Assembly (NCBI GenBank): GCA_944350365.1
Contig: CALVOU010000007.1
Coordinates: 1-40,739 of the forward strand
Reading direction: 5' to 3'
From: an uncultured Bacilli bacterium
GTDB taxonomy: Bacteria > Bacillota_I > Bacilli_A > RF39 > UBA660
DNA: 40,739 nt
A program made the translations under genes and the position numbers. Numbering within the stretch: the stretch's first letter is position 1; every line of letters starts with the position of its first letter. The notes under the pieces are model-generated. The model saw only the letters and a program-made list of their open reading frames with translations. It was not told where the DNA came from and did not search any database. Shown here piece by piece: positions 34,073 through 40,739 of this stretch.

Positions 34073-35501
34073 ATAAATCCTCGATATCTTTTAATACGTC
34101 ATCTTTTCTCTTGTCTTCTTTTATTTCTTTTGGACTTGATTCTATTTTCTGTTTTTCTTTATCCAGATAAAATTCTTTTGTTTCCTCTAAATCTCTTAAT
34201 CGTATAGCTTCTTCTTTGTCTAATTCTACTTGATTATCTGTCGGATCTGTTTCTTTAGAATTTGACTGAGTCTCATTTTTTTGACTAGAAGGCACCGTAG
34301 AAGCGTCGTTTGTTTCCATAGAGTTGGTTTCTTTATCTGTAATTGCGGATTCTTCTTGATGGTTGTTTCCTTTTTTTTCGTTATCGTTATTTTTTCCTTT
34401 TTTCTTCTTTGATGTTTTGATATAGAAATAAACACCGAAGCCACCGATTAGAAATAAGATTAGACAACCAATACTTACTAATACATATTGTAGAGTACGA
34501 TCTTTTCGATTGTCCTCGTAAATATTTCTACTTGTTTGATTGGTATTAGATGACGTCGTCGTGATGTTCTCTTCTTCTTCATCATCACCTTCATTTTCTG
34601 CTTCTCTAGTTACAGTGATTTTATATTCTCTTTTATTTCCATCGTCATCACTTACCGTTACAGTAACAACGGATTTCCCTACTTCTAATCCTGTAGCTCC
34701 ACTTACTGATACACTAGCATCACTACTTGTTGTGGCAGCTTGAATGGTCACATCTTGTGCTTCATATGGAATCGTTAACGTATAATTTAAGTTTTCAGGA
34801 TCAAAAGCTTGATCTAAAGTATATCCAGTTATCCGGAGTGATTTTAAGCTTAAATCTACAGGTTGTTTTTTTTCTTTTATAATAGTAAATTTATACCTCT
34901 CTTCATTGTTTATGAGAACTTTAATAACACTTCCGTCTACTAAACTGCTATCTCCAGTTACTTTTAGATCAACCTTACTTTTGTCGACATTTAATATAAT
35001 CGCTTCGCTAAGATTAAGTGTAGTTACATCAGCAGGTATTGTTATTGTATAATCAGTATTATTACTATTAAATGTTTTATCCAATGTTCCTATGTTTAGA
35101 TTTAAAGATGTAATTTTTATATCTTTAGGAATTACGGTTACTTCACAATGAGCAAAAAAATCTCCACCATTAGATTTGGCAGTAATTGTTACCTTTCCTG
35201 GACTTAAAGCTGTTACTTGCCCAGTTGTTGAGTCAACCACTGCAATTGCTTCATCCGAACTTGACCAAGTAACATGTTTATCGTCTGTATTTGTAACAGT
35301 CGCAATAAGAGTTTCACTTGCTCCCTCAGTTAGTTCTAATTGCTCTTTATTTAGCGTTATTGTTATTTTTCCAATAACTTCTGAGTTGCCATTTTCCTCT
35401 TCTGTTCCCTGACTTGGATCTTCTGCAAAAACAACACCCGGTGTTATTAAAAGCGCAAGCATGCTAAATAGCGCAATATTCTGTTTTAATTTTCTTTTCA
35501 T
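34059..35501 (-). CDS. Membrane-anchored surface protein with Big_2 and two cadherin-like domains
   Basis: A 480-residue protein. A signal peptide covers about 1-26 (LFSMLALLITPGVVFA). A bacterial Ig-like Big_2 domain follows at about 45-124 (LTEGASETLIATV, VTWSSSDEAIAVVD, GKVTITAKS). Two cadherin-like beta-sandwich repeats lie at about 131-208 and 219-299 (LNLNIGTLDKTFNSNNTDYT, LRITGYTLDQAFDPENLNYT). A Ser/Thr/Asn linker, a transmembrane helix at about 338-361 and a 120-residue cytoplasmic tail rich in Lys, Glu and Asn end the chain. The tail ends in DDVLKDIEDLFDDD. It is probably an adhesin or cell-surface scaffold. The large cytoplasmic tail is unusual and suggests contact with an internal partner. 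Confidence 0.78.
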   Translation of the reverse strand: MKRKLKQNIALFSMLALLITPGVVFAEDPSQGTEEENGNSEVIGKITITLNKEQLELTEGASETLIATVTNTDDKHVTWSSSDEAIAVVDSTTGQVTALSPGKVTITAKSNGGDFFAHCEVTVIPKDIKITSLNLNIGTLDKTFNSNNTDYTITIPADVTTLNLSEAIILNVDKSKVDLKVTGDSSLVDGSVIKVLINNEERYKFTIIKEKKQPVDLSLKSLRITGYTLDQAFDPENLNYTLTIPYEAQDVTIQAATTSSDASVSVSGATGLEVGKSVVTVTVSDDDGNKREYKITVTREAENEGDDEEEENITTTSSNTNQTSRNIYEDNRKDRTLQYVLVSIGCLILFLIGGFGVYFYIKTSKKKKGKNNDNEKKGNNHQEESAITDKETNSMETNDASTVPSSQKNETQSNSKETDPTDNQVELDKEEAIRLRDLEETKEFYLDKEKQKIESSPKEIKEDKRKDDVLKDIEDLFDDD

Positions 35502-35562
35502 TTTATTTTCTTACTTCCCTTTCATTCTATTATATCAAGATTATAGCATAACTAATACTAAA

Positions 35563-35591
35563 AATAAATAGCCAAAAAATAGCTATTTATC
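35563..35591 (-). terminator. Terminator of the gene at 35612
   Basis: On the minus strand ATAAATAGC, loop, GCTATTTAT, followed by TTTTAG. It separates the gene from the surface protein downstream. Confidence 0.65.
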
Positions 35592-35611
35592 GAAGTCGTC
35601 TTTATTTCCTA

Positions 35612-36019
35612 TTATTTTCTCTTTAATTTCTTCTGTTTTTTCATGCCAGATGAGGAAAAGAATAAATAGTTAAGATACTTTATTTTACTTTGATTTTCTT
35701 TTTCTAAATGTTTTATCGCCTGATATAAATTTTGATATTTTCCTTTTGCTTTTAATAATTGGTATAACTGTTGCTTATCTGATGTACTTAATAATAGTTT
35801 GTCGTTAGTTAACAATTGATTGAATCCGTAATCATAATCATAGTTTATGGCGTATGTCAGAAAATTGTCTCGGTCAGAAAATATACTTGGAAAATGCTCG
35901 TTAATATTTAGTTGTTCATCGGCCAAACACCTAGATAGTAGTTTGTCGTTTTTACTCATAATCGCATAACAAGTTTTTATACATAAATCGGATGGAAAAG
36001 CACGGATCTGAGACATCAT
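35612..36019 (-). CDS. Hypothetical protein
   Basis: A 135-residue protein, not recognised. It is helical, with a very basic C-terminus (GMKKQKKLKRK) that could contact nucleic acid or membrane. No signal peptide. It starts ATGATG after AAAGGGGAAT, 35 bases after the LysM gene on the same strand, so they are probably one transcript. Function unknown. Confidence 0.6.
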   Translation of the reverse strand: MMSQIRAFPSDLCIKTCYAIMSKNDKLLSRCLADEQLNINEHFPSIFSDRDNFLTYAINYDYDYGFNQLLTNDKLLLSTSDKQQLYQLLKAKGKYQNLYQAIKHLEKENQSKIKYLNYLFFSSSGMKKQKKLKRK

Positions 36020-36053
36020 ATTCCCCTTTCTTTATCGTTGATACTGCTTTCTT

Positions 36054-36401
36054 TTAGAGAGCAACAATTCCTTGTGGAATGATTAACCGTTGTCCTGGAA
36101 AAACGATAGGAAATCGCATTCCATTTATGGCCATGATACTTTCAACACCCACTCTAAAACGTCTAGCGATTGAAAAAATCGTATTTCCTCTTCTTACGAT
36201 ATAAATTCGGTTTGGTGGTGGTGTTGGTGGTACTTGAGGTGGTCTAGGTTTAGAAGGCCTAGGTGGGATGATAATAATCATTCCTGGAAAAAGTACTGTA
36301 TTTCTTCCTAAGCGGTTATAGGTAAGTAGCTCTTCGACAGAAACGCCGAATTTTTGCGCAATACTAGAAGGAGTATCTTGCGCAGTCACTGTATAGGTCA
36401 T
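36054..36401 (-). CDS. Two-LysM protein without signal peptide
   Basis: A protein of about 115 residues with two LysM domains (about 2-47 TYTVTAQDTPSSIAQKFGV, and 66-110 IYIVRRGNTIFSIARRFRVG). They are joined by a proline-rich linker (RPSKPRPPQVPPTPPP). LysM binds peptidoglycan or chitin N-acetylglucosamine. No N-terminal hydrophobic signal is present. Such cytoplasmically made LysM proteins are typical of spore coat/cortex proteins loaded from the mother cell (SafA-like); that role is inference. The frame starts at GTG 36410, but AAAGGTG favours the ATG at 36401. Confidence 0.82.
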   Translation of the reverse strand: MTYTVTAQDTPSSIAQKFGVSVEELLTYNRLGRNTVLFPGMIIIIPPRPSKPRPPQVPPTPPPNRIYIVRRGNTIFSIARRFRVGVESIMAINGMRFPIVFPGQRLIIPQGIVAL

Positions 36402-36571
36402 TTCTTTCACCTTTCTTCCTACCCTATTTTATTCGAATAATGATTATTTGTTCACGAATTAGATTTTCGTTATTTTCTCTAGTTTAATTATGCAAATAAT
36501 GGATTATCTTTTAAATTTTGATTCAGAATCCTATTTCCATGTTATGATTATAGATAAGGAGTTGTTTTACT

Positions 36572-37552
36572 ATGAGTTTTAATCCCTATCAACAATTTAA
36601 AGTCAATCAATTATTAGAAACAGACTTTAGAAAAGTATATGATCGTATTCCAGAGGATTTTAAAGCTAATTTTTATTTTCAACATTTTTTATGTGAATTA
36701 GCTTCCTTAGAAAGAAAAATTGACCAAGTACAACTTAGACAGCAAAGTGTATGTAAGTACAGTACTAATTGGATAGCAGATTTTCAAATCGAGGAAGAAA
36801 AAGAGGTACTGTCTGTTACGGCTAACTATAGGATGACTAGTCAAGGACTTATCGATAAAGAGAAGATGAAGATGTGTTTATATCCGGATGGGACACTATC
36901 TTTTAGCTGGGTACTTGCTTATATACCTAGCACAGAAAAATATATTCCTACTTCTCATGATACTCTTTTTGAATTTAGGTTACACCAAAGTCAAGATGGA
37001 AACCAAATTTTAATGGAATATATGATTTCTGATTACTCGCCTTGTCAATTAGAGTTGGTTTCTATTTTTGATCAAGATAATAATGAAATCTATCGGTATG
37101 ACAAAGTCAGAAACAAGGAAACAAATCAAATACTATCTCAAGAAGAAATTTCACTAGTTCCTCAAGAAAATATGGCACTTGCTTCAAGTTTCTTTAATGA
37201 TAGCAGTGTAGATGTAAATCAAATACTACAAATGTATGATGGGAAGGCAGCCGTTTTTTCTCTTCCCTATTTACAACATATCAATGAATTTTATATAGGA
37301 AAATGTACAGTTAATCAGGATACTAGATATGCAGTTTGTTTTAAACCAAAAGGTTTTGCGAATGGTGCTTACGAAAAAACATTTGAAAGTATCACTAGCT
37401 TTGGTAATCCTACTTCTAATTTGTTTTATACGTTAGATTGGGAACAAAAGCCATATGTAAAAGAAATTTCTCAAGATAGTTATCAACAATTAACCCAATT
37501 AGAGGTCAATAAGAATAAAATACTTAAAAAGGCATCTCATTATGGTAAATGA
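36572..37552 (+). CDS. Hypothetical protein
   Basis: A 326-residue protein, not recognised. It starts MSFNPYQQFKVNQLLETDFR, with no signal peptide or membrane span. The composition is soluble, with many aromatic and acidic residues. The central part alternates beta-like strands (VLSVTANYRM, CLYPDGTLSFSWVLAY, LFEFRLHQ). AAGGAG precedes the ATG by 10 bases, TGTTATGAT serves as an extended -10, and a strong terminator follows, so it is a single-gene unit. It is divergent from the LysM gene. Confidence 0.65.
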   Translation: MSFNPYQQFKVNQLLETDFRKVYDRIPEDFKANFYFQHFLCELASLERKIDQVQLRQQSVCKYSTNWIADFQIEEEKEVLSVTANYRMTSQGLIDKEKMKMCLYPDGTLSFSWVLAYIPSTEKYIPTSHDTLFEFRLHQSQDGNQILMEYMISDYSPCQLELVSIFDQDNNEIYRYDKVRNKETNQILSQEEISLVPQENMALASSFFNDSSVDVNQILQMYDGKAAVFSLPYLQHINEFYIGKCTVNQDTRYAVCFKPKGFANGAYEKTFESITSFGNPTSNLFYTLDWEQKPYVKEISQDSYQQLTQLEVNKNKILKKASHYGK

Positions 37553-37564
37553 GGTGCCTTTTTC
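37525..37564 (+). terminator. Terminator overlapping the gene end
   Basis: AAAAAGGCATCTCAT pairs with ATGAGGTGCCTTTTT (15 pairs, one G-U). The stem includes the last codons of the 326-residue gene. Confidence 0.85.
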
Positions 37565-37642
37565 ATTATATGACTATTTTTTTCTTTTTCTTGTTTGTAT
37601 TTTCGTCTAAGATAGATGGATGGTATGATTCATCACTAAGAA

Positions 37643-37686
37643 AATCAAAAAACTCTAGCTAAATAGAATGGCTAGAGTTTTTGATT
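37643..37686. terminator. Long perfect hairpin, terminator of the 427-residue gene
   Basis: AATCAAAAA-ACTCTAGC pairs with GCTAGAGT-TTTTGATT around an 11-base loop. It lies between two convergent genes. Confidence 0.75.
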
Positions 37687-37701
37687 AGACAATATTTTAT
37701 T

Positions 37702-38985
37702 TTACTTGACCCAGTCGTTTTTAATTAGAATTTTTCCTGTTCCTTCAAAGTTAGCTAGTTCCTGATCTAAATGCTTTCTTATAAAATAGGAATTAAAATC
37801 TACTACTGATAACTTATCTTCCGTTTCATCATAAACAATCCCAGGAATAATGTGCAAATTCCATCCTGCATTTAAATAGTTTGAGAACTCTATGATTGCG
37901 TATAAAGAGCTCGTAGTAATCGTTTTATCTACTATAGATTCAATTTTATGAAACCCAGAAAATCTTACTAATACATCCCGAATATCATTACGGGTTAGTT
38001 CTCTCAATTGGGTAAGTAGTTCACGCTTAGAAAGAGAGTTATTTACTCTGTTAAATGATGAGTACAAAGCTGTTTCTGCGGATAAAAAACCAGTTATTAG
38101 AGTGATCAAGTTCTTTTGATAACTTCTTTCTGGATTAGGGTATTCAAAATCAGGTGCTGAAGTTATTTTTTTATATTCGGTTTCATTTAGTCTTAGTAAG
38201 TTTTTATGTCGCATCCTGTCTATTTCTACTTCGGGAGTAAGAATGGTTGGTAATTGATAAATTAAATTACAATAGTTTCGAAACTCTTTGTCTGTGATAT
38301 ATCCGCGTTCTATTATATGATGAATATGATGAATATGATTGATACTGGGAATTGGTTTATTTTCTTCTAGAAGTTCGTATATAGTATAATATAATAAATA
38401 AACCAAATTTCCCTTTTTATGACCAAATCCAGTATTATATAAATATCCATTAGGGGTAATATACCATGAATCTGGCCACTCTATGGAAACGCCATTACTT
38501 TTTAATGGCATTTTTATGGTACTCTTTTTTTCAATTTCTTTGGATACTGCTTTTATTTGTTTTTGAGTATCTAATAGAAAATCTTTATGTTTAGGATAAA
38601 AGCCCGATAATAGAGGAATTAGATCATCTATTTCTATTAAGATACATTGTAGTTCCCAAGAAGTTAGTTTTATTTCTTCTTTTAAGATACGGTGTGAAGG
38701 AGATGAGTAATTTTCTCTAAGGTGGAAAAAAGCATCGTTTCTTAACCAAACTTCATCAGATAATCGCTCATCTTCTGAAGAATATGCTAATAATCGTTCA
38801 TTAAGACCCATGATCATTTCGTCTATAACCATTAGCTTGGGAAATAAGATTTGTAATTCTCTTAAATGATCATCGGAATAGCTTATATTATATAGCGATA
38901 AGTCTTGCTTTTTATCTAAAGAATCTCTAGTTAGATAAGTTTTAAATTCTCTTGGATTTTCTAATTCACGAAAATATTTATACAT
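37702..38985 (-). CDS. Large hypothetical protein
   Basis: A 427-residue soluble protein, not recognised. It starts MYKYFRELENPREFKTY. Helical regions alternate with a conserved-looking core (WPDSWYITPNGYLYNTGFGH, LVYLLYYTIYELLEE). It contains the short tandem repeat HIHHIHH, encoded by a 9-base repeat at about 38319-38340. No signal peptide or membrane span. AGGTG precedes the ATG and an extended -10 (TGATATAAT, minus strand) lies upstream. Neighbouring genes are a pseudogene and a restriction-endonuclease-like gene, so it may belong to an accessory region. No function assigned. Confidence 0.65.
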   Translation of the reverse strand: MYKYFRELENPREFKTYLTRDSLDKKQDLSLYNISYSDDHLRELQILFPKLMVIDEMIMGLNERLLAYSSEDERLSDEVWLRNDAFFHLRENYSSPSHRILKEEIKLTSWELQCILIEIDDLIPLLSGFYPKHKDFLLDTQKQIKAVSKEIEKKSTIKMPLKSNGVSIEWPDSWYITPNGYLYNTGFGHKKGNLVYLLYYTIYELLEENKPIPSINHIHHIHHIIERGYITDKEFRNYCNLIYQLPTILTPEVEIDRMRHKNLLRLNETEYKKITSAPDFEYPNPERSYQKNLITLITGFLSAETALYSSFNRVNNSLSKRELLTQLRELTRNDIRDVLVRFSGFHKIESIVDKTITTSSLYAIIEFSNYLNAGWNLHIIPGIVYDETEDKLSVVDFNSYFIRKHLDQELANFEGTGKILIKNDWVK

Positions 38986-39086
38986 TCTACAACACCTATC
39001 CCGTTTTGATTAATAGTTATTATATCATGCTTTTTAAATAGGTAAACAAAACAATTTTGGTATATTATTCATCAAAACAAAAAAAC

Positions 39087-39102
39087 AACATATTTCTATG
39101 TT
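39087..39102 (-). terminator. Hairpin after the frameshifted gene
   Basis: AACATA-TTTC-TATGTT (perfect). On the minus strand it is followed by GTTTTTTTG, a terminator for the degraded gene ending at 39112. Confidence 0.6.
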
Positions 39103-39111
39103 ACTTACCAA

Positions 39112-39563
39112 TTAAGATAATGGCTTTACTCTCTTTTTTATAATAGGTCCCTCTTCAGGATCTTGTTTTGTAGAAACGTCTTTTTCATTTTCTGTTATCG
39201 TCTGTAGTTTTGAAATAAAATCATCATAGCGATGTTCCTGATTGACGATGATCGCTTTTACTTTTTCATTTAAATCAATAACTACTGCGCTATGGATGTT
39301 TTCAGATGCCTTAACCATCATAAAATTAAGAACGGATTGCGGTTCTATCTCGCAGATTCCTTTGTAAACAAACTCCCATAAACTCTCTCCATTTAAATGA
39401 CCAAAATTAACAGATTCCATCTTTTGACCAACAATTCCATACTCTAATGTGTTCTTCTAATTCGTACTTTCCACTGGCATTATATACTCATTACTCTCAA
39501 TAATTGCTTTTAGCGTTGAAAGTAATTTTTTTTATCTTCGTTATATTGATTAATCATTTCCAT
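39112..39563 (-). pseudogene. Multiply frameshifted gene upstream part; intact 102-codon tail
   Basis: The longest uninterrupted frame is 39112-39420 (MESVNFGHLNGESLWEFVYK onward), but it has no ribosome site. The sequence before it reads on in shifted frames: MEMINQYNEDKK, then LLSTLKAIIESNEYI, then NASGKYELEEH, then TLEYGIVGQKMESVNF. A good ribosome site (GGGAAG, 9 bases) precedes the ATG at 39563. About three small indels in the first 150 bases therefore broke an original protein of about 155 residues. Function unknown. It lies just after the endonuclease-like gene on the same strand, possibly once an operon partner. Confidence 0.6.
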
Positions 39564-39622
39564 TGTTAAATTCTTCCCTGTTTTTCATTCTATTATACAT
39601 GCTTATTTTGAAAAGTCAATTT

Positions 39623-40378
39623 CTAATGTTCGTAGCAATAGACTTGATCAAATACTTTTTCCATATAGCCTTTTCTTACTGAAAACACCATTCCTTTATT
39701 TTTACTTTTACCAAAAGCCTTACCACTTCTAGCAAACCTTAGAAGTAAAGTTATTCGAATATCTCCTCGTTCTAAGCAGGTGATAAAATTTTCTATTCCC
39801 TTATAGCAATAACATTCTAGTTTGTAATATCGAAAGAATAACTCTTCAGCGATTTTCTTTTTACTGGCATAGAATAAAGCTAGCTTATTCAACTTGAGCT
39901 GTGCTCTTTGTTCTAAAGAATCAAAATCAATGAACGCTCTATCTTCTATAAACTTCAAATTGATATCGTAGATCTTTATATAGAGTCTTCTTCTCTCCTT
40001 GTCTATTACTAGTTCAAAATAGTATTTATCTGAAATTGCTACTTTTTGATTTACTTTTAAACGAACAATTAACTTGCGGTACTCGGGAAATATTTCATCG
40101 GCAATCCCATAGTTTTCTAAAAGATAGTTACTTTCAAATAAGGCTGGGCCGTCAAAAGATAGAGAAAATAAACTGATATCGTATTCACTATATCTCTGAG
40201 TGCATTTTATTTCTATTCCTTCATAATCTGGAAAAAACATGCTATCTGCTTTTTTTCCTAAACTGTTTTCTAGTGTAAGCCCCGCGGCGTTGATCAAGTT
40301 ATGACTAATACTAGGAATGTAGCCACGGCGATTCAAGATTAAAAATTTTTCTATTATGTTTTGAAATTCTGTTTCCAT
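39623..40378 (-). CDS. MvaI/BcnI-like restriction endonuclease family protein
   Basis: A 251-residue protein. The N-terminal part GYIPSISHNLINAAGLTLEN, then SLGKKADSMFFPDYEGIEIK, fits the MvaI/BcnI (PD-(D/E)xK) pattern: Gly-rich start, TLE-x-LLG, PD-x-x-GIE-x-K. The likely catalytic residues are D51, E56 and K58. This family includes monomeric type II enzymes that nick each strand in turn. No methyltransferase is visible in the window, so it may be an orphan, a nicking or repair enzyme, or the partner lies beyond the window end. Ribosome site AGAGAGGTGG. Confidence 0.68.
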   Translation of the reverse strand: METEFQNIIEKFLILNRRGYIPSISHNLINAAGLTLENSLGKKADSMFFPDYEGIEIKCTQRYSEYDISLFSLSFDGPALFESNYLLENYGIADEIFPEYRKLIVRLKVNQKVAISDKYYFELVIDKERRRLYIKIYDINLKFIEDRAFIDFDSLEQRAQLKLNKLALFYASKKKIAEELFFRYYKLECYCYKGIENFITCLERGDIRITLLLRFARSGKAFGKSKNKGMVFSVRKGYMEKVFDQVYCYEH

Positions 40379-40488
40379 AATCCACCTCTCTTTTTTTGGT
40401 AGATTATCTTAACAGTTGGTTAGAGCACATTTTGTCGATTTAAAGTTGATACTTTTATTTATAGGCAACTAAGATCGGTCATAGGTAC

Positions 40489-40597
40489 GAAAAAAAAGAC
40501 CTATAGGGTCCTTCGATTCAATTATGGTGCCTTTAGTGGGTAGATACTGAACTTCATAATTAACTAGTATTCCTACTTCAGTACAACTACAATATAT
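40489..40597 (-). ncRNA. Candidate structured RNA upstream of the endonuclease gene
   Basis: A minus-strand transcript from the promoter at 40604-40633 would start near 40597. It would form the stem TACTGAA/TTCAGTA (40583-40577 with 40551-40545) with a 25-base loop, in which GTAG can pair with CTAC just outside the stem (pseudoknot). It would end at GACC-loop-GGTC followed by eight T (40510-40490). No known RNA family was recognised. Confidence 0.35.
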
Positions 40598-40682
40598 CAA
40601 ATTATTCTAAAATAGCGAACTATTTTTTAACAAATTTAGTAAAATTAATAGATTTTTCTTATTTTTTCGCTATGTTGTAGTT
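40585..40682. repeat. Two-armed inverted repeat around a minus-strand promoter
   Basis: AACTACAA (40585-40592) with TTGTAGTT (40675-40682) and, inside it, ATAGCGAA (40612-40619) with TTCGCTAT (40666-40673). The right arm is nearly contiguous; the left arm is split by 19 bases. It may be an operator or a folded RNA element. Confidence 0.45.
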
Positions 40683-40739
40683 TTTAAGGGATAAAACCGT
40701 AGTCTGAATAGATCTCATTAAAATCGAAGATACTATGAT

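Larger units (their letters stand above)
40379..40739. other. Non-coding window end with inverted repeats and RNA-like features
   Basis: No coding frame with a ribosome site was seen in these 360 bases. It contains a minus-strand promoter (TTGTTA 40633-40628, 18-base spacer, TAGAAT 40609-40604), long inverted repeats and a T-run, described separately. Confidence 0.5.

Noticed and set aside
40500-40545. TTCGATTC as a tRNA T-loop
   Set aside because: No acceptor or anticodon stems pair around it. No tRNA gene was found in the window.
40660-40695. Resemblance to a Cas9 repeat/tracr segment (GCTATGTTGTAGTTTT)
   Set aside because: Only one copy, no cas genes, no spaced repeats. The similarity is short and probably chance.

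Overview
The window looks like a chromosomal segment of a low-GC Gram-positive bacterium of the class Bacilli. Several gene neighbourhoods match Bacillus subtilis: xerD-deoB with spoIIM nearby; ylbD-ylbE-ylbF-rsmD; transketolase-sirA(yneE)-yneF; parE/parC; and the hrcA-grpE-dnaK-dnaJ heat-shock operon. UGA is a normal stop codon (for example at 18088-18090, 19460-19462 and 29001-29003), so this is genetic code 11 and not the Mycoplasma code. High AT content, many short lineage-specific proteins and small intergenic gaps would fit an uncultured gut Bacilli lineage of the RF39/Erysipelotrichia type. That placement is inference; no 16S rRNA gene is present.

Layout. Positions 1-76 are the right end of an IS200/IS605-type (tnpB) element. 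Next come a small membrane protein, a 30-residue miniprotein, a SpoIIM homologue, mnmA, a helix-turn-helix protein, a frameshifted Cys-rich mini-gene, deoB and xerD (minus strand), rarA, and a guanylate-kinase-like gene with an in-frame amber codon (3.8-8.1 kb). From 8.1 to 14.7 kb lies the HrcA-controlled chaperone operon hrcA-grpE-dnaK-pepF-dnaJ, with two CIRCE-type operators over a near-consensus promoter. From 14.8 to 20.3 kb are a lipoprotein, a protein-kinase-like protein and the ylbD/E/F-rsmD cluster with a histidine phosphatase and unknown genes. From 20.3 to 25.3 kb is topoisomerase IV (parE and parC) with an unknown gene between the subunits.

The 25.3-29 kb stretch is a mobile island. 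A decayed DDE transposase gene is split by an intact stand-alone tnpB element carrying its own omega-RNA region. From 29 to 34 kb are a phosphohexomutase, unknown genes, yneF, sirA and transketolase. From 34 to 37.6 kb are a membrane-anchored Ig/cadherin-like surface protein, a LysM protein without a signal peptide and unknown genes. The last 3 kb hold an unknown 427-residue protein, a multiply frameshifted pseudogene, and a protein resembling MvaI/BcnI-type restriction endonucleases. A possible structured RNA precedes the endonuclease.

The most interesting signals are: (1) the tnpB element nested in another transposase gene, where the flank-derived guide would match uninterrupted copies of that transposase; (2) a second omega-RNA end at the window start whose terminal hairpin keeps pairing through compensatory changes; (3) the paired CIRCE operators; (4) sporulation-associated genes (spoIIM, sirA, ylbD, a LysM coat-like protein) in a compact genome; and (5) the orphan endonuclease with its upstream RNA-like region. 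Every family assignment was made by eye from the sequence; no database search was run.
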